A DNA stretch of 64,000 nt from assembly GCA_038237805.1 (NCBI GenBank), contig JBBRYI010000013.1:28874-92873 (forward strand), in the 5' to 3' direction. This DNA comes from JBBQFI01 sp038237805. Lineage in GTDB: Bacteria > Verrucomicrobiota > Verrucomicrobiia > Chthoniobacterales > UBA10450. Shown in pieces: positions 33,515 to 41,613 of this stretch. The stretch's first letter is position 1, and every line of letters begins with the position of its first letter. Position numbers and translations under genes: made by a program. The notes beneath the pieces are model-generated. The model made no database searches and was not told the origin of the DNA. It saw only the letters and a list, made by a program, of their open reading frames with translations.

Positions 33515-33629
33515 GAGGCGTCGGATTATAATGACGGCACTGCCATTTCACAACCGACCGAACTTCAGTTTGCAATTTCGTCCGGGGCGCATGAAAATGT
33601 CGGCCCGCCAGCGGGCGAGGAGGACGGTT

Positions 33630-33971
33630 ATGAACAGCATCATCGACGCGATCGAACGCGAGCAATTCAAAAAGGAAATTACGCCATTCAAGGTGGGTGA
33701 TGGCGTGCGCGTGCATACGCGCGTGGTTGAGGGCGATAAAGAGCGCATCCAGATTTTCGCTGGAATCGTCATCGGTCGCAAAGGCCGCGGTTTAAATGAA
33801 ACTTTCACCGTCCGGCGAATTTCCTACGGCGAAGGAGTCGAGCGAATTTTTCCGCTGCACTCTCCCCGCATTGCCAAACTGGAAGTGGAGAAACAAGGCC
33901 GGGCGCGTCGCGCAAAACTTAATTATCTGCGCCAGCGCAAAGGCAAGGAAGCGACATCAGTGAGAGAGTGA
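33630..33971 (+). CDS. rplS: 50S ribosomal protein L19
   Basis: L19 (113 residues) sits at the subunit interface of the 50S. Diagnostic stretches are MNSIIDAIEREQFKKEITPF, VGDGVRVHTRVVEGDKERIQ, FAGIVIGRKGRG and ERIFPLHSPRI. The start at 33630 follows a strong GAGGAGG ribosome-binding site; an open frame upstream is only leader. The leader has a GCCCGC/GCGGGC inverted repeat at 33603-33616, which could be a regulatory hairpin. rnhB and yraN follow, the usual order. Confidence 0.97.
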   Translation: MNSIIDAIEREQFKKEITPFKVGDGVRVHTRVVEGDKERIQIFAGIVIGRKGRGLNETFTVRRISYGEGVERIFPLHSPRIAKLEVEKQGRARRAKLNYLRQRKGKEATSVRE

Positions 33972-34031
33972 GTGAGTCAGCGATTTAGCGATTGATTCAA
34001 TCGCCCGCTCGCTCAATCGTTCACTCGCTAA

Positions 34032-34667
34032 ATGTATCGACGTTGTGGTTTCCGTTTCGAAAAAAGGCTGCGCGCCATCGGTGTTGTGCGCATCGCGGGA
34101 ATCGATGAAGTCGGACGGGGCGCTCTCGCCGGGCCGGTGGTTGCCGCCGCCGTCATTCTGCCGGAAAAATTTCGGCATCGGAAGTTAAAGGATTCCAAGC
34201 AACTCGCGCCGGAACTGCGCGAGGAAATTTATCACGAACTCCTCGCGCGAGATGAAATTGCCTGGGCGATCGGTGTAATTGATTCGATCGAGATCGATCA
34301 GATTAATATCCTGCGCGCTACTCATAAAGCGATGCGCGCTGCGATCGCCGCGCTGAGCGCTCAGCCCGAACACGCGTTGATTGACGGTCTTCCGGTATTT
34401 CCTTTTCCGCTTCCGCAGACCGCTATCATCGACGGGGATTGCATCAGTCTCAGCATTGCGGCGGCAAGTGTGATCGCCAAAGTGACGCGCGATACTTTAA
34501 TGCGTGAATTCTGCGCACGTTTTCCGGAATATTGTTTCAGCCAGCACAAAGGTTATGGAACGGATCTCCACCTAATCAGACTTCATGAATTCGGACCCTG
34601 CCCCATCCATCGCCGATCGTTTGAGCCGGTGGCGCAACCGCTTTTCGATTTCGCGCACGAAATCTAA
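34032..34667 (+). CDS. rnhB: Ribonuclease HII
   Basis: RNase HII (211 residues) nicks DNA at embedded ribonucleotides and removes RNA from hybrids. Catalytic motif GIDEVGRGALAGPVVAAAV supplies Asp25 and Glu26, IDGL supplies the third acid, and ASVIAKVTRD the fourth. FSQHKGYGT is the usual C-terminal signature. The first 20 residues (YRRCGFRFEKRL) are atypical, so translation may begin later, for example at the GTG codons near GVVR. Short direct and inverted repeats fill the 60 bases after rplS. Confidence 0.95.
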   Translation: MYRRCGFRFEKRLRAIGVVRIAGIDEVGRGALAGPVVAAAVILPEKFRHRKLKDSKQLAPELREEIYHELLARDEIAWAIGVIDSIEIDQINILRATHKAMRAAIAALSAQPEHALIDGLPVFPFPLPQTAIIDGDCISLSIAAASVIAKVTRDTLMREFCARFPEYCFSQHKGYGTDLHLIRLHEFGPCPIHRRSFEPVAQPLFDFAHEI

Positions 34668-35049
34668 GCCGCAGCATATTCGACGCGGTAAACGCGGCGA
34701 AGATCTCGCCTGTCGTTTTCTTCGACGGTGCGGTTACAAAATTCTCTATCGTAATTTTCGCGGTCGCCGCGGCGGCGAAATCGACATCGTTTGTCGCGAC
34801 CGGGAGACGTTGGTTTTCGTGGAAGTGAAAACTCGCGCTGACGAAAGTTTTGGACGGCCCTTCGAAACGTTACGTCACGATCAGCGTGAACGAATTTCTG
34901 TCGGCGGACTCGCCTGGCTTCGATTGCTCGACAATCCCGACATTCTTTTTCGCTTTGACGTCGTCGAAGTCGTTATGACGGAAAACGAACCTCCGCGCTT
35001 CGAGTTGATCCGAAATGCTTTTCAGCTTGCCGGTCATTACATTTATTAG
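34585..35049 (+). CDS. yraN: YraN/UPF0102 nuclease-like protein
   Basis: The protein has 154 residues. The UPF0102 core resembles Holliday-junction resolvases: GKRGEDLACRFLRRCGYKIL, NFRGRRGGEIDIVCRD and LVFVEVKTRAD contain the Glu, Asp and ExK residues of a PD-(D/E)xK nuclease. It commonly follows rnhB. If the first ATG is used, it overlaps rnhB by 83 bases; the conserved domain only begins near residue 33, so translation could begin later. Substrate and role are not established. Confidence 0.92.
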   Translation: MNSDPAPSIADRLSRWRNRFSISRTKSKPQHIRRGKRGEDLACRFLRRCGYKILYRNFRGRRGGEIDIVCRDRETLVFVEVKTRADESFGRPFETLRHDQRERISVGGLAWLRLLDNPDILFRFDVVEVVMTENEPPRFELIRNAFQLAGHYIY

Positions 35050-35085
35050 CGTAAGCTGGATTCTAGTTCGTACCGTCCTCCGATT

Positions 35086-35568
35086 ATGAGAACGAAAGTC
35101 GCAATCCTTCTTTGTCTTGCATTTGCAGCTTTTCCGATCGGCGCGCACACAGCGTGGGCGCGCAGTAAGAAAAAGAAAAAAGAATCGTTTGTGCCGGCCC
35201 CGACCCCGACGCCACCGGGCGCACCGTCCGGCGATCTCTCGAGTTTTGTCAGTGCGAACGGGGACAAGATTTTCGCGCCCCTTGATCAAAAGGTGATCAT
35301 GCCGCGCGCCGAGCTCGCGCAGTTGCGCAATTCTTTTGCGCAAAGATTTACCCGCGCATCACTGGCTGAACGCAATCAATTTCAGGCAGCGCTCTCAGTT
35401 TGCGATGCGCTAACGCAGGTGATGAACGAGCGAGACAAAACATTGCTCGCGCCCTCGGGAAATTGGAGTCAGCGTGGCGCGCAATTGCGTCAGTACATCG
35501 ATCAGCTTGTGGCGCGCGAACGCGAGATGGAAGCTCAGGTCGCGCCGGCAGCGTCCCCAGCACATTAA
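35086..35568 (+). CDS. Secreted hypothetical protein
   Basis: The protein has 160 residues. A signal peptide ends near AWARS (about residue 22), followed by a lysine run (KKKKK), a Pro/Thr/Ala linker and a helical domain (about 55-150: VIMPRAELAQLRNSFAQRFT, FQAALSVCDALTQVMNERDK, LRQYIDQLVARERE). One Cys is present. I do not recognise the family. It lies 36 bases after yraN on the same strand and is followed by a REP element. Confidence 0.7.
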   Translation: MRTKVAILLCLAFAAFPIGAHTAWARSKKKKKESFVPAPTPTPPGAPSGDLSSFVSANGDKIFAPLDQKVIMPRAELAQLRNSFAQRFTRASLAERNQFQAALSVCDALTQVMNERDKTLLAPSGNWSQRGAQLRQYIDQLVAREREMEAQVAPAASPAH

Positions 35569-35586
35569 TCGTTGATTCCATGACAA

Positions 35587-35660
35587 TGTAGCTGCCGCCG
35601 TCTCGGCGGCAGAGCGTCTTCTTTGCCCAAAGACTGCCGCTGGAGACAGCGGCAGTTACA
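35587..35660. repeat. REP-type inverted repeat, family B copy 1
   Basis: Left half TGTAGCTGCCGCCGTCTCGG and, on the opposite strand, right half TGTAACTGCCGCTGTCTCCA are diverged copies of one word, each containing its own small palindrome (CTGCCGCCG...CGGCGGCAG). A ten-base spacer separates them. It fills the gap between two convergent genes. Confidence 0.8.
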
Positions 35661-35672
35661 ACATCAGCGACA

Positions 35673-36479
35673 TTATCCACCGACGGCTTGGTAATGGCCA
35701 AGGCCGCGCTTCCACATCGCACGCGCCGCGGCCCAGGTGACCAGGAGCCATCCTGTTTGAATGGCGATCGCTTGCAGTAACTGCGGTCCTTTCAAGCGCT
35801 CCAGAAAAATCGCGACCGGGCAGAATAGTTCGTAATAAAACGGCAGCCACTTCATCACGGCTTGCACGCTCGCGGGCATGATGTCGATCGGGAACATTTG
35901 GCCGCCGAGAAAATATTCGAACGAATAAACGATGAAAACGATGGTGGATATTTCGAGAATCCAAAACGCCATCATCGCAAGCGAGTAGGTAATGAAAAAC
36001 TGAATGAAAGCCGCCATGAACATAGAGACGAGCGCCCACAAATAAGTTGTTAGGCTGTGCGGGGGCGTGATGTAGCTTCGAAAATACAGAAAGATGATCG
36101 CGATCGGCACGATCGTGACCGCGGTAAAGACAAGACGGCCGCTCAAAAAAATACTGAATCGATAAGCGAGATAACTCATCGGTTTAGTCAGCAACGAATT
36201 GATCTGACCTTCGCGAATGTCGGATGCGATCTGCCATTCGTCCTCGGTCGGCGTGACGAGATTTGCGACCAAAAGGGTAAGCAGGTAATAGTAGATCATC
36301 GAGCCGTAGTCGTAGCCGTGCAGAGCGCCCCCGCGTTCCTGGAAAATGGCGCGCCAAAGAAAGACGGTGCCGGCGAGCGGGATCAGACCGAACAGCGCGC
36401 GCAGAAAATAATTCCAGCGATAAACGAACGTATTCTGGATCCCGAGATTAAAAACAGTGAGGTATTTAGCGAGGGTCAC
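35673..36479 (-). CDS. ABC-2 family transporter permease
   Basis: The protein has 268 residues with six probable membrane helices. SDIREGQINSLLTKPMSYLAYRF lies after the second helix, the place of the conserved loop in the ABC-2/DUF990 permeases. Such proteins normally work with an ATPase and a second permease; neither is adjacent. It overlaps pdxA by four bases (ATGA), so it is translationally coupled to a vitamin B6 gene with no obvious functional link. The substrate is unknown. Confidence 0.82.
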   Translation of the reverse strand: MTLAKYLTVFNLGIQNTFVYRWNYFLRALFGLIPLAGTVFLWRAIFQERGGALHGYDYGSMIYYYLLTLLVANLVTPTEDEWQIASDIREGQINSLLTKPMSYLAYRFSIFLSGRLVFTAVTIVPIAIIFLYFRSYITPPHSLTTYLWALVSMFMAAFIQFFITYSLAMMAFWILEISTIVFIVYSFEYFLGGQMFPIDIMPASVQAVMKWLPFYYELFCPVAIFLERLKGPQLLQAIAIQTGWLLVTWAAARAMWKRGLGHYQAVGG

Positions 36480-37363
36480 GGCGATCTCGTTTCGTTAGCC
36501 AATTCGGCCGCGAGTTTGATGGCGGCGATCATGCTATCGGGTCGTGCGATTCCTTTGCCCGCAATTTCAAAAGCAGTGCCGTGATCGGGACTCGTGCGAG
36601 GAAAGGGAAGCCCGAGAGTGACGTTAACGCCCTCGTAAAACGCGTGCAGCTTCAGCGGAATCAAACCTTGATCGTGATACATGCAGAGCACGCCATCCCA
36701 GTCGCCGTTTGCCACATGATGAAAAAGCGTGTCCGGCGAGAAGGGACCGAAGCAGGAAGGTGACGAGTGACGAGTGACGAGTGACGAGTTTAGCTCAACG
36801 ATAGCTGGAGCAATGATTTCGATTTCTTCGCGCCCGAGCGCGCCAGATTCGCCGGCGTGAGGATTTAATCCTGCGACGGCAATCCTTGGCGACTTGATCC
36901 CACGGCGCGCAAGAAATTCGTGCAGCAACAAACCCACGCGCACGATCTCTTCCTTTTTCAGAGCTCGCGCTACTTCCGCCAATGGCAAATGCGTTGTCAC
37001 AAGTGCGACGGTAATTTTTCCGCCGCAGAGCAGCATGGCAAAATCTTTCACGCCGCACCGCTGCGCAAAAAATTCCGTCTGTCCGGGAAATGCAAAACCA
37101 ATTTCGTACATGCGCGCTTTATGAATTGGTCCAGTTACAACCGCGTCGATTGCTTTGTTCTGCGCGAGCGATGCTGCTTCTTCCAACGCCGCGGCCGCGG
37201 CCTGTGCGGTTTCGCGTGTAGGTTTGCCTAACGACCAATCGGCAGTTTTGCCGATGACGATGTATTCGGCAAAAGCGGGCAGGTGTCCGGAAGTGAGCGC
37301 TGCGCGAACCACCTCAGGTCCGATTCCGGCCGGATCGCCGAGAGTAATTCCGATGCGTTTCAA
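36476..37363 (-). CDS. pdxA: 4-hydroxythreonine-4-phosphate dehydrogenase
   Basis: PdxA (295 residues from the TTG at 37363) oxidises 4-phosphohydroxy-L-threonine in pyridoxal phosphate synthesis. The metal-binding histidines are visible in THLPLAEVAR, GLNPHAGE and MYHDQGLIPLK, and the N-terminus KRIGITLGDPAGIGPEVV is canonical. A longer frame reaching 37393 would take its first ten residues from a REP element, so TTG is the likely start. A four-times repeated 7-mer (36761-36788) encodes an extra loop, LVTRHSSPS. Confidence 0.93.
   Translation of the reverse strand: MKRIGITLGDPAGIGPEVVRAALTSGHLPAFAEYIVIGKTADWSLGKPTRETAQAAAAALEEAASLAQNKAIDAVVTGPIHKARMYEIGFAFPGQTEFFAQRCGVKDFAMLLCGGKITVALVTTHLPLAEVARALKKEEIVRVGLLLHEFLARRGIKSPRIAVAGLNPHAGESGALGREEIEIIAPAIVELNSSLVTRHSSPSCFGPFSPDTLFHHVANGDWDGVLCMYHDQGLIPLKLHAFYEGVNVTLGLPFPRTSPDHGTAFEIAGKGIARPDSMIAAIKLAAELANETRSP
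36761..36788. repeat. Tandem repeat, TGACGAG x4, inside pdxA
   Basis: Four perfect copies of a 7-base unit lie in the coding region. Seven is not a multiple of three, so gain or loss of a unit would shift the frame. It encodes the segment SLVTRHSSP between conserved PdxA blocks, likely a surface loop. Confidence 0.85.
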
Positions 37364-37422
37364 AGTGGTGCAAGCTTCCAACTTGCGCGGCAAACAATCG
37401 CAAGCTGCAAGCTTGCGCCACT
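37364..37422. repeat. REP-type inverted repeat, family C, filling the pdxA-surA junction
   Basis: Left half AGTGGTGCAAGCTTCCAACT and right half, on the other strand, AGTGGCGCAAGCTTGCAGCT face each other around about 11 bases. The element starts at the stop codon of the surA-like gene and ends at the TTG start of pdxA, so it occupies the whole intercistronic space. Confidence 0.85.
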
Positions 37423-38401
37423 AAAAAGTTTTGATGTAGGCCTTTTGACGAAGGCTGGTCAGCCAACGTTCTTGCACGCGCTGGGCTTCTTCTTGCTCGA
37501 GCTTTTTCTGGATTTCCGCGCGCACTTCGGCAATCGGTCGCGAGACCCCGCCGCGCTTATCTTCCACCTTCAAAATGTAATAATTCCCGCCGAGCTCGAC
37601 GATGTTGCTAATTTTCCCGACCGGCACATTGAAAGCCACCTTCTCCAGAGCCGGGGCCAGCGTTTTGCGTTCGATCCAGCCCCAATCGCCGCCCACGTCA
37701 CGCGTGGTGTCTTCCGAATAAATCCGCGCCATTCCGTCGAATTCCGCGCCGTGGACGAGCTTGCCGAGAATTTCCTCCGCCAGCGCCTTCTGCGCCGCAG
37801 AATTTCCGGTCGTATCGTTTCCCGGAATCATAATCATGCGCAGCTTGACCTCTTCCTTGCTCGAGAATTGATCGCGATGCTGCTGGTAATACTGGTCGAC
37901 CTTCAGCGGCGGAATCACGGTGGTGGGCTTTGCTTTTTTCGCGCGCATCGCCGAGACCATCATTTTTTCTTTCTCCATTTTCTTGAACTCACCGAGGGTG
38001 AAGTTCTGCGCCTGCAGCGTTTTGATAAAAGTGTTCCGATCGCCTCCGAACGACTCACGGATCACCTGGTCGATCTCTTGTTCGACGAAGTAATCGGGGA
38101 TCTGATAACCCTCTTTATTGAAGAATTGGATGATGAGCTGCCGGTCGATTAAATCTTTCAGCGCAGCCAGGCGCGCTTCCTTGATTTTGGCGACGAGTTC
38201 CTCTCCTTGAAATTGAGTACGAAGCAATCGTTCCCGCGGCTCGACCAGCTCGCGGACTTGCGAATAGGTCACCACATCTCCATTCACGATCGCGGCGATG
38301 CCGTTGACGACCTCGTGATCGGCGGCGAGCGCACCGCGGCAAAGCGGTGAAACCGCAAATGCCAAAACGGTAAGGACCGAAATAAAAAACGGACGGATCA
38401 T
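37421..38401 (-). CDS. Periplasmic parvulin-type peptidyl-prolyl isomerase (SurA-like)
   Basis: The protein has 326 residues. The signal peptide ends near RGALAADH (about 27). A SurA N-like chaperone domain follows (VNGIAAIVNGDVVTYSQVRE, LIDRQLIIQFFNKEGYQIP). One parvulin domain is at about 170-295 (KEEVKLRMIMIPGN, DVGGDWGWIERKTLAPALEK, GKISNIVELGGNYYILKVED). SurA proteins chaperone outer-membrane proteins; this one has one isomerase domain rather than two. It lies 5 bases downstream of mfd on the same strand. Confidence 0.9.
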   Translation of the reverse strand: MIRPFFISVLTVLAFAVSPLCRGALAADHEVVNGIAAIVNGDVVTYSQVRELVEPRERLLRTQFQGEELVAKIKEARLAALKDLIDRQLIIQFFNKEGYQIPDYFVEQEIDQVIRESFGGDRNTFIKTLQAQNFTLGEFKKMEKEKMMVSAMRAKKAKPTTVIPPLKVDQYYQQHRDQFSSKEEVKLRMIMIPGNDTTGNSAAQKALAEEILGKLVHGAEFDGMARIYSEDTTRDVGGDWGWIERKTLAPALEKVAFNVPVGKISNIVELGGNYYILKVEDKRGGVSRPIAEVRAEIQKKLEQEEAQRVQERWLTSLRQKAYIKTF

Positions 38402-38406
38402 TCGAT

Positions 38407-41400
38407 TCAGAGTTTTCTCAAGAGTGCCAGAATTTCCCCAAGTTGCTGATCGATTGTAACGGAACTTAAACGAGGAAATTTGCCCGCGACAAGTATAAAT
38501 TCGCCGCGCCGCGTCAGCATCAATTTATCCTCGCGCACCTCGATGCGCTGGACGTTGGCTTTGGCCGCGGCGAGCCTGATTTCGGTGAGAAGCATAAGAT
38601 TGTCAACTGCCGGCGGAAACTTCCCGAACCGATCCCGCCAATCCTTGGCCAGGCGATGCAACTGCTCCTGCGTGGTGATTTCCGCGAGTTGGCGATAAGC
38701 GGCAATGCGCAACGCAGTGTCAGAAATGTAACTGCCCGGGACAAATGCCGGAACGTGTGTTTTCGGATCGACGGACAAATATTCGGCTTCGTTCGTGGCC
38801 ACGAAATCAAGGCGCGTTTGCACTTCGAGACGAGGACGAAACTTTTGACCCTTGAGTTGCGAGACAGCCTGCTTGAGCAACTGGCAATATAAATCGAAAC
38901 CGATCGCCAGGATGTGACCGCTTTGCGCAGTGCCGAGAATGCTGCCAGCGCCGCGAATCTCGAGATCGCGCATGGCGATGCGGAAACCTGCGCCTAACGA
39001 GCTGTATTGCTTGATCGCATTGATGCGTTTGCGCGCCGCGCCGACCGTCATCATTTCGCGCGGCAGCATCAGATAAGCATAGGCTTTGTGCTCCGCGCGT
39101 CCGACGCGGCCACGCAATTGATACAAGTCCGCGAGGCCGAAACGGTCCGCGCGGTCGATGATGATGGTGTTCGCATTCGGGATGTCCAAACCGCTCTCGA
39201 TAATTGTCGTGCAGACAAGGACGTCGATTTTTCCGCTGACGAAGCGCGACATGACCATTTCGAGTTCGTCGTCCCCCATTTGACCATGCGCGAATTCGAC
39301 GCGCGCTTCCGGACAAAGTTCCGCGATCCGATTCCGCACGCGCTCGATCGTCTGCACACGGTTGTGGAGGAAATAGACCTGGCCCTGCCGTTCGAGTTCG
39401 CGATTGATCGCATCGCGAATGATGCGCTCGTCGAAGCCGCAGACGACTGTTTCCACGGGCAGGCGATTGAGCGGCGGCGTTTCGATCGCGGACATATCCT
39501 TCACTCCGACGAGGGAGAGATAAAGCGTGCGCGGAATCGGCGTGGCCGAAAGCGTGAGGACGTCGACGAGTTTGAAAAGCTCCTTGAACTTCTCTTTGTG
39601 CAGAACACCGAAGCGTTGTTCCTCATCGATGACAACGAGGCCCAAATCTTTAAAGACAACATCGCCGGAGATGAGCCGGTGGGTGCCGATGACAACGTCG
39701 ACGCCGCCTTCACGCAAAAGTTTTAGAACTTTGCGTTGCTCGCCCTGCGAACGAAAACGGCTAAGCATTTCGATCCGCACGGGATAATCGAGCATCCGTT
39801 GGCGGAACGTTTCGAAATGCTGTTGTGCGAGCACAGTCGTCGGCGTGAGCACCACAACTTGCTTTCCGTCCATCACGGCTTTGAAGGCGGCGCGAATCGC
39901 TACTTCCGTTTTGCCAAAACCGACATCGCCACAAATCAGACGGTCCATGGACCGCGCACGTTCCATGTCGTTTTTGGTATCGATGATCGCTTTGAGTTGA
40001 TCGGGCGTTTCGCGAAATGGAAATGAATGTTCGAATTCGGCCTGCCATTTTGTGTCGGCGCCGAAGGGATGACCGGTTTGTGTTTCGCGCTCCGCTTGCA
40101 CCGCGAGCATTTTGCCGGCGTAATCAAAAATGGAGGCGGCGGCTCTACTTTTGGCGCGCGCCCATTTTGCGTCCGCGAGTGAAGCAAGCGCCGGCGATCT
40201 TTTGCCGACTCCAACGTAACGCGAAACCAGATACGCCTGCTCGAGCGGAACATAGAGTTTTGCCTCATCCGCGAATTCGAGCGCGAGCACTTCCTGTTCG
40301 ACGCCGCCCGGCGTCGGCACGGTCGTGAGCTGGAGAAAACGTCCAACACCGTGTTCAAGGTGAACAACGAGATCGCCTTCGTTCAGCTCGCTAAAATCGA
40401 TCTGCGCGCGGTTGCGGCCGAGGCGTTCCGCCCGCTGCAGTCGCCGTCGCCCGTGCGCCGGAAAGCGACCAAACAATTCCGCAGCGGAAAGAACAATAAG
40501 ATTTCCGTCTGGAAAACAGAATCCGCGGGGCAGCGTTCCTTCCTCTAATTCAACACCCTCAAGATTTGCGTCGCCGACTATTTCGCGAAAGCGCTCGATC
40601 TCTCCCTCGGTCTGAAAATAGATGACGATACGCGCGTCAGATTTGCGCCATTCCTTTAAACGCGCGGAAAACTGCGCACGTTTCGCTTCCGCCATGATGA
40701 AATCGCCGACGGCAAACTCACCAACTTCGCAGTCCTGAAACGCGCCCGAAAAATCCTCGGCGCCGTGTTCGATCCAGCCTTCGCTGATTTTGATTTCCGC
40801 ATCGTCATTTTCTTCCGGCTCGATCGCGATGCGCCAATGATCCTTCGCGACGTAATCGCGAACGCGCCCGCTTTGGTCCTCCGCGGCCCCGAGCAGAATA
40901 TCGACCGATCGCAAATTGCGCACCGACGTTTGCGTGTCGATGTCGAACTCGCGCAGCGATTCGATGTCGTCGCCAAAGAATTCCACGCGCACCGGCGCCT
41001 GCCATGAAAACAGATCGAGAATTCCGCCGCGAACGGCGAACTGACCGCGCGTTGTTACCTGACTGACGCGCTCGTAATGAGCGTCGATCAGTGTTTTCAT
41101 CGCGCTTTCCATTGTTTCCCTCCGCCCCAGTTTCAATTGCAGCACGGCGGAAAGAAGCGCTGCGCGTTTCGGCGCCGGCTGGTCCAGGCTGGCGCGGGTT
41201 GCGACGATCAAATGCGGGCCGGACTGTCGTTCGATTTTTGTCAGCAGCGCGAGGCGCTCGGCCGCAATTTCCGGATCGGGCAATATATTTTCGACTGCAG
41301 CAAATTCCGCTTCTGGCAGGAAGAGCGCGTTGGGATGCCAGTTGAGCAAACTTTCATAGAGCGTTTCCTGTGAATGGACGCTCGAGCAGATAATCCAAAT

Positions 41401-41577
41401 CGTTTTGCTAACTTCGCGCGCGATAACGGCGGCGAGAAACGGCTGCGCCGATTCGACGACATGCGAAAACGAAACTGCCCCCGCGCCGTGCGCGATCTCG
41501 CGCAGTTTTCGCGCGATCGACTCGGTCGTATTAACGGTATTTAGAAGCTCCGTGCTTCCGGATTTTTCCACCGCCAA
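38407..41577 (-). CDS. mfd: Transcription-repair coupling factor
   Basis: Mfd (1056 residues) displaces stalled RNA polymerase and recruits UvrABC. The N-terminal UvrB-like region (about 1-330) includes TRGQFAVRGGILDLFSWQAP. The RNA-polymerase-interacting domain follows (GDLVVHLEHGVGRFLQ). The helicase motor has Walker A GDVGFGKTEVA, motif TPTTVLAQQH and Walker B VVIDEEQRFGV. The C-terminal TRCF domain starts near RLDFVATNEAEYLS. Length is slightly below E. coli Mfd. One antisense GCCTAACGA lies at 38992. surA-like and pdxA follow downstream. Confidence 0.96.
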   Translation of the reverse strand: MAVEKSGSTELLNTVNTTESIARKLREIAHGAGAVSFSHVVESAQPFLAAVIAREVSKTIWIICSSVHSQETLYESLLNWHPNALFLPEAEFAAVENILPDPEIAAERLALLTKIERQSGPHLIVATRASLDQPAPKRAALLSAVLQLKLGRRETMESAMKTLIDAHYERVSQVTTRGQFAVRGGILDLFSWQAPVRVEFFGDDIESLREFDIDTQTSVRNLRSVDILLGAAEDQSGRVRDYVAKDHWRIAIEPEENDDAEIKISEGWIEHGAEDFSGAFQDCEVGEFAVGDFIMAEAKRAQFSARLKEWRKSDARIVIYFQTEGEIERFREIVGDANLEGVELEEGTLPRGFCFPDGNLIVLSAAELFGRFPAHGRRRLQRAERLGRNRAQIDFSELNEGDLVVHLEHGVGRFLQLTTVPTPGGVEQEVLALEFADEAKLYVPLEQAYLVSRYVGVGKRSPALASLADAKWARAKSRAAASIFDYAGKMLAVQAERETQTGHPFGADTKWQAEFEHSFPFRETPDQLKAIIDTKNDMERARSMDRLICGDVGFGKTEVAIRAAFKAVMDGKQVVVLTPTTVLAQQHFETFRQRMLDYPVRIEMLSRFRSQGEQRKVLKLLREGGVDVVIGTHRLISGDVVFKDLGLVVIDEEQRFGVLHKEKFKELFKLVDVLTLSATPIPRTLYLSLVGVKDMSAIETPPLNRLPVETVVCGFDERIIRDAINRELERQGQVYFLHNRVQTIERVRNRIAELCPEARVEFAHGQMGDDELEMVMSRFVSGKIDVLVCTTIIESGLDIPNANTIIIDRADRFGLADLYQLRGRVGRAEHKAYAYLMLPREMMTVGAARKRINAIKQYSSLGAGFRIAMRDLEIRGAGSILGTAQSGHILAIGFDLYCQLLKQAVSQLKGQKFRPRLEVQTRLDFVATNEAEYLSVDPKTHVPAFVPGSYISDTALRIAAYRQLAEITTQEQLHRLAKDWRDRFGKFPPAVDNLMLLTEIRLAAAKANVQRIEVREDKLMLTRRGEFILVAGKFPRLSSVTIDQQLGEILALLRKL

Positions 41578-41613
41578 GCTGTCGTCGAAAAGCGGCGGAG
41601 TTTCAATTTTGCG

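Noticed and set aside
33972..34031. Short GAGTGAGT and GCGATTGATTCAATCGC repeats as a CRISPR or regulatory array
   Set aside because: They are only a few bases long, irregular and without spacers; simple-sequence DNA is a sufficient explanation.
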